Positions 48,642 through 58,644 of a stretch of DNA of 64,000 bases are shown in pieces (the stretch's first letter is position 1; each line of letters opens with the position of its first letter). The notes beneath the pieces were generated by a model. That model was not told the DNA's origin, made no database searches, and worked only from the letters and a program-made list of their open reading frames with translations. Made by a program: the position numbers and the translations under genes. Source of the stretch: Nectonema munidae. Its lineage: Eukaryota > Nematomorpha > Nectonematoida > Nectonematidae. The DNA lies in contig JAUIRK010000605.1 in assembly GCA_030549495.1 (NCBI GenBank), forward strand, positions 62,001 to 126,000, in the 5' to 3' direction.

Positions 48642-49607
48642 CTTCTGTCTAATTTGCATTTAGAGTTAAATTAAAATAGTTTTCAATCGTTACAATCCTT
48701 TGATCTTTTACCTCCTTTGCAATCCTTACCTTTTACTGTAAGGGTTTTATCAGGCAAACCCCGATAAAATAATCCAAACTCATTAAATGTCTTTTTTTCC
48801 ATATTCTTTAACTATGCCTGGTATTTTACTTTTCCATTCATTAACAATTTTGTCATCGACATCAGCTTTTTCTCCACAAATTTTACTCAATTTAATATTA
48901 TGGCGAGTACAGAACTTGGATAGCCAACCATTAGAAGCTTTAAGTCTTTTAAATCATCATTTTTGCTTTCTCTTGAAATAGTGGACCTGAAATTGGTATG
49001 TTACTTGAACGAGCTTTTTGGACATAAAATTATTTTCGTAATATTCAATATACTCATTCTTTCTTTTCAAAATATTTTGAACTGTAGTTTTGCCGATATT
49101 AAAAATTTCAGAAAGTTGTCTTTGACTTTTGTCTTTGCTACAATTAATTAATTCAACTTTTTCTTTCAAAGATAGTTCTTTGCGTTTACTATTCATTATT
49201 TTTAAATCTAAAATTGTAATCAACAAATTTTTATAATACATTTATAAATTATAATCTTTACACAAAGCAATAAAAATGTACCTATAAAAAAATGGAAAAT
49301 ATGCATGTGTTTGTCATACAAAAATTCAAAACTTGATTTTGATGATTTACCACACATTCCTAACATTCTTTATTCACTCTGTTGCTCTCATCATTTGTAA
49401 GATGATTGTTTTAGAGAGGTTGAATCAATAAATTGAGACAGTTTTAAGTGGTAGGTGTACGGAATAGAGAGGTGGTGGAATTAGAGAAGATGAATTACAC
49501 GAAAAACGATATAGAAAAAAACCGTACTTCTAAAAATCGTTCGATTTAAAGAGGTGGTCGAATTAGAGAGAGTGATCGATATAAGAGGTTTTACTGTATT
49601 ATCTATT

Positions 49608-49655
49608 GCCAGCTTGGCAACGCTCCTGAGGCATTTATATAGGCCGAGATCCTTT
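49608..49655 (+). repeat. Short dispersed repeat (AGCTTGGCAA family)
   Basis: AGCTTGGCAACGCTCCTGAG followed by GCATTTATATAGGC is related to 22628-22682 and 61008-61065. It abuts the Tigger 5' end. Confidence 0.5.
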
Positions 49656-50390
49656 GACAAGTTGCTACTATTTATTTAATGTAACGTTTTTTCTTCGAAG
49701 GATCAGAACTTGAAAAATTAAATATTAATAAAACTTGTACTAATCAAATCCTATAGTAGTGGGGAGTGTTCTTAGCCTATTCACAAATGAAAATATTTTA
49801 ATCTAAGTAGAAAATTTTGACATTTAAATATTTTTATGCAACTCATCAGTCATCTCCACTTGCATTTTCTATACTCATCGTATCATCCACTAAGACTGTA
49901 ACGAACATAGATGAATGAACACTGTCGAGGTTAATATTGATTTGATGTTTTACTATTATGTATTGCATGCTTAAATCTCTGCTTGTGCTTTGTTGACATT
50001 TAAGACGTGATTCGTGCATCGCTAAATTCACTTCATTACATCTTGCGTTAATCTACTTTCTAACCGATTTGTTACTATCGCGTGTAGCACACAAAAAGGT
50101 CCGATCTGAATATTTTTCTCAAATCAGATGCAAATATGGCGTTCGATACGTCAAAATGTTGCAAATTTTATACTGGATTTGAATATACAATCCATTTTTT
50201 CATCATTTTTGATTTGAAAAATAGTTAATTTAAGTATATGTTATTGTTTTCAATCAAAAATTTCAATACGTTATGATATATCTATACATGTAACCTTATC
50301 AAGGTTAGAATTTAGGAAGCATTTCCATTTATTATATTTTATTTTTTTATTAGTAATAAATCATTTAACTTTTTAACTTCTATTTATTTT

Positions 50391-50670
50391 GATGAAATGA
50401 TATAAAATTAAAGGAGCCATTTTGCATTGGATAATTAATAACTATTTAGTTTCTTAATGAATATATTACAATTGTTTTTAAAATGGAAGAAAATATTTTT
50501 ATAAATGAAATTCCATATGTGCATGGGAGGCACATATGGAATTTCATTTATAAAAATATTTTCTTCCATTTTAAAAAACACTTGTAATATATTCATTATA
50601 TACATTAAGAAACTAAATAGTTATTACTTATCTAATGCAAAATGGCTCCTTTAATTTTATATCATTCATC
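50391..50670. repeat. Near-perfect long inverted repeat (280-bp hairpin)
   Basis: The left arm 50391-50522 and right arm 50530-50670 pair almost completely around a 7-base loop ATGGGAG. Landmarks are GGAGCCATTTTGCATTGG on the left and GCAAAATGGCTCC on the right, and ATAAATGAAATTCCATATGT against ACATATGGAATTTCATTTAT. A third, shorter copy of the arm, TTATCCAATGCAAAATG, follows at about 50707. A transcript would form a long dsRNA. Confidence 0.92.
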
Positions 50671-50703
50671 ACAATAAATAGTAGTAAAACGTTAGAATAG
50701 TTA

Positions 50704-51504
50704 TTAATTATCCAATGCAAAATGTATATATATAAAAATCATCACATTAAATACAAGAAAAAATACAAGGGGATACCTTAAATGTAACCAGTTAACAAAC
50801 TTGGATTTCTTGCTAAATAAAACTTCAAAAACATTACCTTCATCGATTAACTTTTTTACAAGAGGATTTTTTGAGTGAATATCTTGAATGAGTTCTTCAT
50901 TGGAAATAGATTCATCAATGTGGACATGCAATCTGGGAAAAAAACTCTTTGATAGGATTTGAAGAGATCTTTGCTTCATCCATCAGGTTACGCGCTTTTA
51001 ATAAAATACTTTTGTCAGGGAATGAAATTTTGATTGAGCTTTTATTTTCTTTGATGTATTTAACAGGTAACGAATTTAAGCATAGTTTGGTTTTTGAAAG
51101 ATCACTCCTGCTTTTGTCGTTCGATTTAGCATATAAACAATTTTTTGACTATTTCAGAATTTATTGGTTGTTGCTTTCTTTCTTCATTCAGATTTAAACA
51201 TATTAATTTTCATATAATTAAAATTTTCAACAATATTTTTCTTGATCTCATCAAGCTTTGAATTATTTTGATCTATAATCACATCTTTTGTGTCAAGCTT
51301 TTTTAGTAAAAACTACAAGGCTTTGGAAACACTAGCTTTTGTAACATCTTTGGATAGCAATGACATAGGCCCACCAACTCTGGCTGTTGTTAATATATCA
51401 TTAAAATCATCATTTCCATTTACATCTGAATTATCAGAGTAAGTCTTACTTTTAGTGTTCATTAATTCACAATAATACAAGGTAAACCTTGGTTTTGATT
51501 TCAA
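50704..51504 (-). other. Minus-strand coding-like relic of unknown family
   Basis: Frames at 51504-51313 (RVGGPMSLLSKDVTKASVSK), between 51300 and 51190 (LDTKDVIIDQNNSKLDEIKK) and at 50979-50704 (ISNEELIQDIHSKNPLVKKL, then IDEGNVFEVLFSKKSKF) look like pieces of one charged, helical protein with interruptions. It resembles the ORF1/nucleocapsid-type proteins of retroelements, but I cannot name a family. It lies beside the LINE 3' end at 51.6-52.3 kb and on the same strand, though beyond its tail. Confidence 0.35.
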
Positions 51505-51574
51505 ATAATAAACTCCATTTTAAAATTGGACAGAGAAGACATTAAATATTCTTTCTACGTCCAGTATCTGAGTA

Positions 51575-52270
51575 TTATGGTGTTGTTGTTGTTGTTTTTG
51601 TTGAATTGACGCAGCTTGCAAGTTGTCAAAACTTGAAAGCTGGCACTTGGCTTATAAAGGAGGGTAAAAGTTGGCGTAAGCTACCGTTGATTGTCAGTAT
51701 AAACTTCAATGGATTATTACAAACAATAAGATAAAACAAAACAATCTGAATTCAAGATTATTAGTCGGAAAAATTAAATAGAGAAAGTTGTGACAGAAAG
51801 ATAGGAAATGGAAAAAGGTATACCAAAGATCAAAGAGAGAAAAAGAAAATAACAAGTAATAATCGGCAAAGTGGGGAAAAAAGTAATTTGGTGTAGATTG
51901 ATAGAATAGGTGGAAATAAACTAGTGAGTTTATGGAGGGTCTACGCGTAAAAGACATTCTAGTTTCTTGAAAAAGCCGGCCACCGTGTTAAAAGGGGAGT
52001 TGAGATAAAGTAATCTAAACATCTATAAACAAAAGCATGTTTCTTCTGTAAAAGTATGCTAAGTTTTTCAAAGAGATGATGTGTAAAGGGACAATGAAAT
52101 ATCAAATGAGTTGGGCTTTCGATCACGTTGCATCCAAATCTACAAAGATTTGTTTGACATTTCGATAAGAGAAAAATATTTACGACCGTTGCACATCTTT
52201 TTTTAATCGTGTTTCAAATAATAATAGTTTTCATCGAAATGGTTATATGAGACTATTAAAATCACAAATA
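51575..52270 (-). mobile_element. LINE 3' end with (AAC)n tail
   Basis: The minus strand near 52160-52100 reads CRFGCNVIESPTHLIFHCP, followed by FTHHLFEKL. This is the C-terminal zinc-knuckle (CxxxC...H...C) found after the RT domain of Jockey/CR1-like LINEs. About 400 bp of 3' untranslated sequence follow, ending in an (AAC)n simple repeat (51580-51605) that serves as the tail. Further upstream on the minus strand the frame degrades. 5'-truncated, dead copy. Confidence 0.75.
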
Positions 52271-52754
52271 AGATGATCTTTTCCTTAAAGTTTTAAATTT
52301 AATTCATTCATATGAGATGTAATGTCCACTGAAAATGCTAATTGTGATATCCAGATAGGATTACAGATCTATGGATTAGCTTTGTTTATTAGTAAGAAAA
52401 ATTTTAAATTTCATTTCGAAATTTAAAAAATCGAAATTAAATTTCCCCACAACTGAGCCATCCTAGGGCTGTGTAAAAAGACACTTAATTTTAATAGAAC
52501 TGTATTTTTATTTAAAATGTTTTGAGATATAGATAAAACAAATTTGTAGTAATGAATGACAGTAAAATTTTCGAAAATAAAATGGGACAAAGTTGAAGTT
52601 TATCATAAAATTAATGGATGTGTTAATTTGTTTAATGAAGTTACTTCCAAGGTTTCGCCATGGAAATGACAACTTTGATATACTAAGGATACATATAAAG
52701 TGAAAATGAACACAATATATTTTTAAAATGCTTATTTTCTAAGACCTATTTATG

Positions 52755-52812
52755 CAGATCAAAATTTAGCTTGCGAGCCGGATAAACTTCGCGACCAGTT
52801 TGGTCCCCGCTG
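52755..52812 (-). mobile_element. Possible hAT terminal fragment
   Basis: Minus-strand CAGCGGGGACCAAACTGGTC followed by GCGAAGTTTATCCGGCTCG has the look of a Charlie-type end. No partner end or target duplication was found. Confidence 0.3.
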
Positions 52813-53089
52813 ATCTAAACTATCTTTCATTTATAGTACAAGAGATTGAAAATTGGTTATTAAATCTTGATGTATGATCAACTGTTCCTGATAGACTAGA
52901 ACCAGTAACAGGTCGTTTCGTCGCTAAAAAATAGAGTCGTTTTGTCGTCACAAACAAGATTTAAATTATTAAACAAGTGTCTCCTAAACTTGGAGAACTC
53001 TAAAATTACATTACCAGACAATGGATTCAACGAAATTTTTCTAATTGAAACTTTCCTATTACTATTTACCAAATTCCTATTAAGTCTTA

Positions 53090-54010
53090 AAAACAAAGAG
53101 CAATTTTACATTTAATACACAATGTTTGAGTAAGCTAGCACAGTTTACATCGTTTTCTTTTTGAAACATCAATAATTGCTGGAAAATGGTTGACCATATC
53201 ATATCTCTCTTCATCACTACATTTTTGAGAAACAAAAATACGTTTTGAAGAAGGAGATGATTCCAACTCTTCGATTTTGTTTTCATCTAGTCGCGGCCTT
53301 CCTCCTTTATTTTTAGTTTGAAAAATAATGTCGTTTCTATTGACGAATTGCTGAAAGAAGTAGAAAAGCCCATCAAATCCATTTTTTTTTCAATTTTTAA
53401 AATGTTGCAGTCTTTTTTAGTGTATCCAACATCTTATTGTTTATGGGGTCGTTCACAATTGACGTCAACTAAAACTGGGGGAGCGGGTATCCAAAGTTGA
53501 CATAAGTCGATCTTGTTAAGTGATGATATATCTAAAAGTTGACATGAGGGGTGGGGGGGGGAGGTTGAAATTTATCAAAAAAAAGGTTGACGTCAATTGT
53601 GAACGACCCTATAAAAACATTCGTAAGAAGGACCTCTTCCTTTTTGCTTCATTCCCTTTTGTAAATATTCCTTCAGACCTTTAAGCCTGCCTATCTTTCC
53701 TTATAGTTCCACAACTATAGATAGATCTTTTTAACTCAAAAGAATTAAAATAATTGTCGAAAAAAATTAGAGTTGTCAGATAAGGAGTATCACACAATTT
53801 TATAGCATACCTTCCAAAGGAAAATCCACAACTATTTTTCAACTAGGATTTTTACCCGAATAAAAATAAAAAGCATACGTGAATCCATCAGCGCCATTTC
53901 TTGGGAAAACTTTAAAACCCCACTTTTTTGGTTTATTTGCCACATACTGTTTCAAAGACAGACTTTTATCTTTGAAAGGAATTATTTGTTAATCAATACT
54001 TTGTCTCTTT
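53090..54010 (-). mobile_element. piggyBac transposase relic
   Basis: Minus-strand pieces in order are VDQQIIPFKDKSLSLKQYVA (the SVDEQMIPFKGR motif, with Asp), KPKKWGFKVFPRNGADGFTY, TTLIFFDNYFNSFELKRSI with GTIRKDRQA (the catalytic DNYF region), KGLKEYLQKGMKQKGRGPSY and the C-terminal zinc-ribbon CKLC...CIKCKIALCF near 53150-53100. This is the DDE_Tnp_1_7 family. Several stops and frame changes occur and the N-terminal third is absent. A TA-flanked MITE is inserted at 53444-53611. The copy is dead. Confidence 0.88.
53444..53611. mobile_element. TA-flanked MITE with 26-bp terminal repeats
   Basis: TGGGGTCGTTCACAATTGAC at the left and its inverse TAGGGTCGTTCACAATTGAC at the right continue with GTCAAC. 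They match at all but one of 26 positions and have TA on both sides. A Tc1/mariner-type or related MITE is likely. It splits the piggyBac coding relic. Confidence 0.85.
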
Positions 54011-54019
54011 TCTGAACAT

Positions 54020-55470
54020 CAACAAACATCGTTTTCGTAAAATATTCAATAAAGAGGGACTTTTGCGTACCTCTCATAATTTTCATTATTTCTGTCTTCT
54101 ATTATTTCGTTATTATTAGTAAGGTGTAGAAGCCTGCTTTTAGAAAGTTTCTACAATTTTTAAAATACAAAAACTTATTATATCAATACTTCACAACCCG
54201 TTTAACCATATTCGTGACGGGCTATTCTCATTGACGGGGTGGGGGGCTATTTTGGCCCCTCTTTTTTCTACAATATTCTCACATGAACCCACTAAATAAT
54301 TGATTGCGAATTTGACGGTGTTATTTATTCTTCATGAAAATCAATCAAACCTGTGAAGCAATGCAAAATATATAAACTTCAAAATATATTATAAATTTCA
54401 CATTTTTTAAACTTAATATTTTTATTTAGTAAAACAACTTTTGGTGATTAATTCGTCCAATATATTTTACCTATCAGTAAATTAGCTTTCACAGGTGACT
54501 TAATAATGCCAAACACTTTCTCTCATTATTTTAAAATAAACTGATCCATAAACAGCAAATCGAACATACTCAAAATATTTTGTCATTCTAGATTTAAATT
54601 GCGGTTACTATTTGACTTTGGTTGATTTGTAGTCAGTTATTTTTATTGAATAATTTTCGTCCGATTTAGCAAATCGACCTTTCTCTATTTCATCACGACG
54701 TTATTTTTATCAATATATACAGAGGTAATGAATAGTAAATTTCAATGTGGTTAGAATGGTTATATATTTAGTTAATTCGACACTATATTGACTTTTATGT
54801 ATTTAAGTCAAATAGATAAAATAATTTTCTTTCTTGTTATAAAAATGTTTTTGTCCATTTCATAAATAGGGATGGGACCAAATTTCTTCTCAAAGCAACC
54901 TGAGATCATGTTCGCTATGAGCACATAAAATTTAAATTCATCAATTTTTATTTCTCGTGAAATTTTTAAATAAAGTTATATTTAATGTTTATTTAATGAT
55001 AAATAATTAATTCAGCAATCAAAATTGTTGTAAAATGACATAGTGAAAAATATTACTAAGTACATTCTTCCCGTTCATTTAATAATTAAAGTGACAGCTT
55101 TGCACTATATATCTGAATATGACCTCTATTCTTTTGGTTACAAATTCGCTATACGCTTAAATCTATACATAATTTCTCCTATGCATCTAATTCGGCTCTT
55201 TATTCATTAAATTCTTATGCAAAAATTAAGTTTTTGAAAAAATATTAGAATATTTTTATTTATATACAATGCGGAAATATTTTCTAAAAAAAACTGTGAG
55301 AACACCCTAATCGAGCCAAGAGAACAGTTTTTGGCTTCTGGAGGAGCATGGTTTGAGAAATATGGTTTGAAAAATAGTGTGAAGTTTTTTAAAATCTCCC
55401 AATTTGACAACAATTTTGGTCGGACATAATGATTCATTACATCTGCATCTGTGAGATCATAGTTTAAGCT
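54020..55470. other. Non-coding A+T-rich stretch
   Basis: No gene is recognised. TTTAACCATATTCGTGACGG followed by a poly-G tract at 54190-54245 may be an isolated piggyBac-type end. The minus-strand frame at 55207-55437 has no recognisable content. Confidence 0.35.
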
Positions 55471-55585
55471 GGATATTTCTAACTCTTCATACTTAAATTT
55501 TAGTTTTTATTGAGTTATTCTTCTGAATGCAATCGCTTCCCCTTGTATTCATTGCTGACAGGAGCACTCATTTTGTGGAAAGAGC

Positions 55586-57142
55586 ATGAAGTGTCTTGAA
55601 TGCATAAAAGAAAAGAGTTCCAAGGTGAGTCCTGCATCTGCGCTGAGCGTTCCTGCTCCACGAACTCAGTCACGCGCCACTCACTTGCCGGAGAGACACT
55701 CCATGATGGATTGGATGAACTTCGCAAGGACAAATAAAGACTTGTCAGGCGTTAGTCAGCCTGGCTCTCAAACAGTCAGTAGTAGTGATTTGGCATTGCA
55801 TCATAGTGCCAGAAACTTTTGGATTGTTCTCAATGGAGACGTTTACAATCTCACTCACTACCTCCCTTATCACCCTGGGGGAAAACAAATCTTATTTGAA
55901 AAAGTCCACGAATCAGATTCCCTTCCTCTCTTCAATCAGTATCATTCGTGGGTGAATTATAAAAGCATTCTGGCAAAGTGCTATATCGGTTCCTTCATCT
56001 TCAAAGAACCTAAATTAACATTGCCACGCGGAAATCGAGTCGTTCACCTCTCTTCTGCAACTTTGAAGCGTTGTCAAAATAAAGAAGAACAAAGTGCATT
56101 TTACGTTGTCCTTGTGTTCAGTACCAATCTAAATTCGCGACGCTTCAAAAATGGTTACTGCGTCAAATACCAAAGGGTTTCGTTGAAAATTCTTCTTAAT
56201 TTCTACCTACAAGATAACTCATGTCATTCTATTTCTGTTGCAATTTTGCCCTCACTAAGCAAGTACATCAAGGCTGTTCATCGCATTGAATTCTCCAATG
56301 ACAACTCAGCATGCAGTCTCTTTTTGATGTGTGGAGATGTCTTATCAAATTCCTCAATCGTGAGTAGTAGCGATGATACGGATCTCATCTCTTTTTTTCA
56401 AGTAAGAGAGCTTACCTTGAGTTTGCATGAGCAGGAGAGGTACAAGATGAAGTGTTCATTCAAATCTCAAGTGAATTCAAATTGCGTTTGCTTAGGCTTG
56501 GAACCGAGTGACTCCGACACAACCCTGCTCATGTGTCCCGAAACTTATCACACAAACTTTTTCCTAGACTCCACTGCCCTATCTCGCAGTTACACGCCTG
56601 TCAAAATGCGAGAACACCTCCTCTATTTTTTCATCAAAATCTACGAAAATGGGCGTTTCAGCGAGCGCTTGTATGCGGACGTTTTTCAAAGAGGAGAAGA
56701 CGTACTCATTTCTCCCTTCGTTCCGACGTTGTTTTGCTTTGATTCCCTTTTAACGCAGAAAGCACTTTTGCTCCTCGCGGCAGGCACTGGTGTGACGCCT
56801 ATTTTAGGAATCTTGAGTTTAGTGTCCTCATCTTCGCATTCATTTCCCTCGCTACACCTGGCCAACTTTACCAAATCTCGTGATGACATAATTTGTAAAG
56901 ACGTGCTCGAAAGTCTCGTTTTTGAGAAAGGCAGCTTTACTCATGAGTACATATTTTCCAATGAAAAAAATCATAAAAATGTGGATTCCGTCATAACAGA
57001 GTATTTTTGTTCCACCACCCAAAGCGTTAATTCAAAAGATGTCTATGTGATAGGTTGTGGCCCCCCTCTTTTCAATTCTCGTGCCATTAATATCCTCAAA
57101 GGTATGTCTCTTTCCTCAAAAAACTATTTTTTTTTCGAATAG
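55586..57142 (+). CDS. CYB5R4: Cytochrome b5 reductase 4 (NCB5OR), intronless
   Basis: An NAD(P)H-dependent oxidoreductase that joins a cytochrome b5 domain, a CS domain and a cytochrome b5 reductase module; in animals it is soluble or ER-associated and linked to fatty-acid desaturation and redox balance. The 518-residue frame is close to the human length of about 521 and aligns from end to end by eye. SVPAPRTQSRA and SMMDWMNFARTNKDLSGV lie at the N-terminus. The b5 core has heme ligands His96 (HPGG 96-99) and His120 (NQYHSWVNYKS). A CS-like middle spans roughly 150-250. The FAD motif SRSYTPV is at 333-339, the NAD motif GTGVTP at 400-405 and CGPP at 491-494. There are no introns, which is unusual for this gene in animals. 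A GGTGAGT near codon 13 and an AGGTATGT near codon 505 mimic donors, but the conserved frame runs through both. A broken sister copy lies at 11277-12556. It is either a young retrocopy or a functional intronless gene. Confidence 0.92.
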   Translation: MKCLECIKEKSSKVSPASALSVPAPRTQSRATHLPERHSMMDWMNFARTNKDLSGVSQPGSQTVSSSDLALHHSARNFWIVLNGDVYNLTHYLPYHPGGKQILFEKVHESDSLPLFNQYHSWVNYKSILAKCYIGSFIFKEPKLTLPRGNRVVHLSSATLKRCQNKEEQSAFYVVLVFSTNLNSRRFKNGYCVKYQRVSLKILLNFYLQDNSCHSISVAILPSLSKYIKAVHRIEFSNDNSACSLFLMCGDVLSNSSIVSSSDDTDLISFFQVRELTLSLHEQERYKMKCSFKSQVNSNCVCLGLEPSDSDTTLLMCPETYHTNFFLDSTALSRSYTPVKMREHLLYFFIKIYENGRFSERLYADVFQRGEDVLISPFVPTLFCFDSLLTQKALLLLAAGTGVTPILGILSLVSSSSHSFPSLHLANFTKSRDDIICKDVLESLVFEKGSFTHEYIFSNEKNHKNVDSVITEYFCSTTQSVNSKDVYVIGCGPPLFNSRAINILKGMSLSSKNYFFFE

Positions 57143-57149
57143 TTATTCT

Positions 57150-58580
57150 TTTCATCATAGTTAACTATTTGTAAAACATTGTGAATGCACATTGTAAAAT
57201 GTAGCGATCAAAAAAGATTTTTCGCTCTCTAACTCAGCTGAACTGTTTGAAATGGTCGTTTACAAAAATACTTTTTTTTACTATTATTTTTATTTATACT
57301 TATTGAAGTTAATTAACCAGATGCTTTATAAAATTTGTTTGTCTATTCAATTTCAACGAACTTGAAAAACTTTTATAAAATTTTAAAAACAAAATTTAGT
57401 GATAGAATATGACTATACATCGGATCGAAAATCATTCTTCTTGAGTATCAGCACTGCTATCATTTCACGATAATTTTAAGCATTGATAATATTTTAAAAG
57501 CTACTTCTACTCTAGTATTTAAAATGGAATTGATACCGTAGTGTAGCGTTTTATATTCTAAGCTCAATCACTACTTGACGGATCTCTCCATAAGGGAGGG
57601 TAAGGGCAGTAGACCAGATAAATTTATATTGAGATATATAAATTTTTGTGTTTTTTATTAACTCGAGTATACTCAAAAATAAGTATTTGATCCAAACCTG
57701 TTTGAAAGTATAGCGACAGATCTGCATATACTACCACTAATATGAATACGCCTACTTACAAATTGTGTACAAAATTTAAAAGAAACATTTACACAAATAT
57801 GTCTAATTTATAATTAGTTATGTTTAGTAATATCATCATTGTTTAGATTTCTTGCGAGAAATAAATGCTTATAACAGATAAATTGCTGAGACTCTCGCGC
57901 CTTTGTGGTAGCTATTCAGAGCTCGCACAATGTTAAGCTTCTTAATTACAAACTTTTTAGAGGAAGCATTGGAGTCGTTTTCATTTTCACAAGTTATTAA
58001 TATTTTGAATTCAGTAGAGCGCTCCCATCACTGAAGACAAGGAATCAAGACATCGCCAACGACATTTCATCAACTTTCACATACATGCATAAAATAAGGG
58101 CTTGCACTTTTATAAACGTGGTTAGAAAGAAGGAAGTGAGAAGAGTATGCTAATTTTATTGTTTCAAGTGAAAGTGAAGCATTTGATTTGAAGCTTACGA
58201 CGCATTCACTACTAAACGCTCAGGAATTAAATCATTTGCCGCAGTTGATAGGAATTTCTTTAACGTCTAAAGTAAAACGAATTGAAGTGTCAGGTGGAGA
58301 ATGAAAACACCGTAAGTAACATCTTTAATAAAAAAAACATTAGTTATTCTTCGTAGCGAAAAATAATTTGAATCAGTTATGCTTTTTTATACATCTTTTT
58401 GATATCCAGAGAGCTTTCCTTTTCTAAATTATTTACCAACATCTCATGCTCATTAAATATCTGATAATAATATAGTGGCAATTGGAGATTGACTTGATGT
58501 ATCCATAAAACTTTTAATAAGTTTAATTTTGACATTTTTCCACAAAATATTACTTAGCTATTTCACAATAGCAGAGAGAA
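57150..58580. other. Downstream of CYB5R4, nothing recognised
   Basis: There is no poly(A) run close behind the stop to prove retroposition. An isolated ATGAAAACACCGTAAGT at about 58300 looks like a start codon followed by a donor, but no downstream exon was found. Otherwise A+T-rich. Confidence 0.35.
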
Positions 58581-58584
58581 ATGT

Positions 58585-58640
58585 GAGAACGGAGGGGCAC
58601 AGATGTAGCCCATTCGGTTTCTCGCTTAGGAAAATTTAGA
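58585..58640 (+). repeat. Short dispersed repeat (GGGGCACAGATGTA family)
   Basis: GGAGGGGCACAGATGTAGCC followed by CATTCGGTTTCTCGC recurs at 61261-61300. The family is unknown; it might be the end of an element linked with the AGCTTGGCAA repeat, because both motifs lie close together near 61.0-61.3 kb. Confidence 0.5.
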
Positions 58641-58644
58641 GTCG

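Larger units (their letters stand above)
47463..49596 (-). mobile_element. Tigger/pogo transposon interrupted by other elements
   Basis: The 5' end at 49596 reads CAGTAAAACCTCTTATATCG, preceded by TA. The transposase on the minus strand starts at 49195 (MNSKRKELSLKEKVELINC; HTH with QLSEIFNIGKTTVQNIL). It continues near 48940-48790 (ASNGWLSKFCTRHNIKLSK, KADVDDKIVNEW) and near 48780 (FGLFYRGLPDKTLTVKGKDC). It resumes at 47985-47574 with LFLDNATAHTKD (second catalytic Asp) and LQPLDQGIISHIKRNYRKK (third Asp), and ends about 47475 with MILKYFKRCGFDEGDSNEV. The first catalytic motif is damaged by a frame change. A non-coding block at about 48008-48650 splits the gene and contains at least one MITE. 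No left end was identified. Confidence 0.85.

Noticed and set aside
56533-56889. Overlapping frames on both strands inside CYB5R4
   Set aside because: They are shadows of the well-supported 518-residue frame.
58303-58320. ATG followed by CACCGTAAGT, resembling a first exon and donor
   Set aside because: No acceptor, downstream exon or coding bias was found, so it is too short to support.
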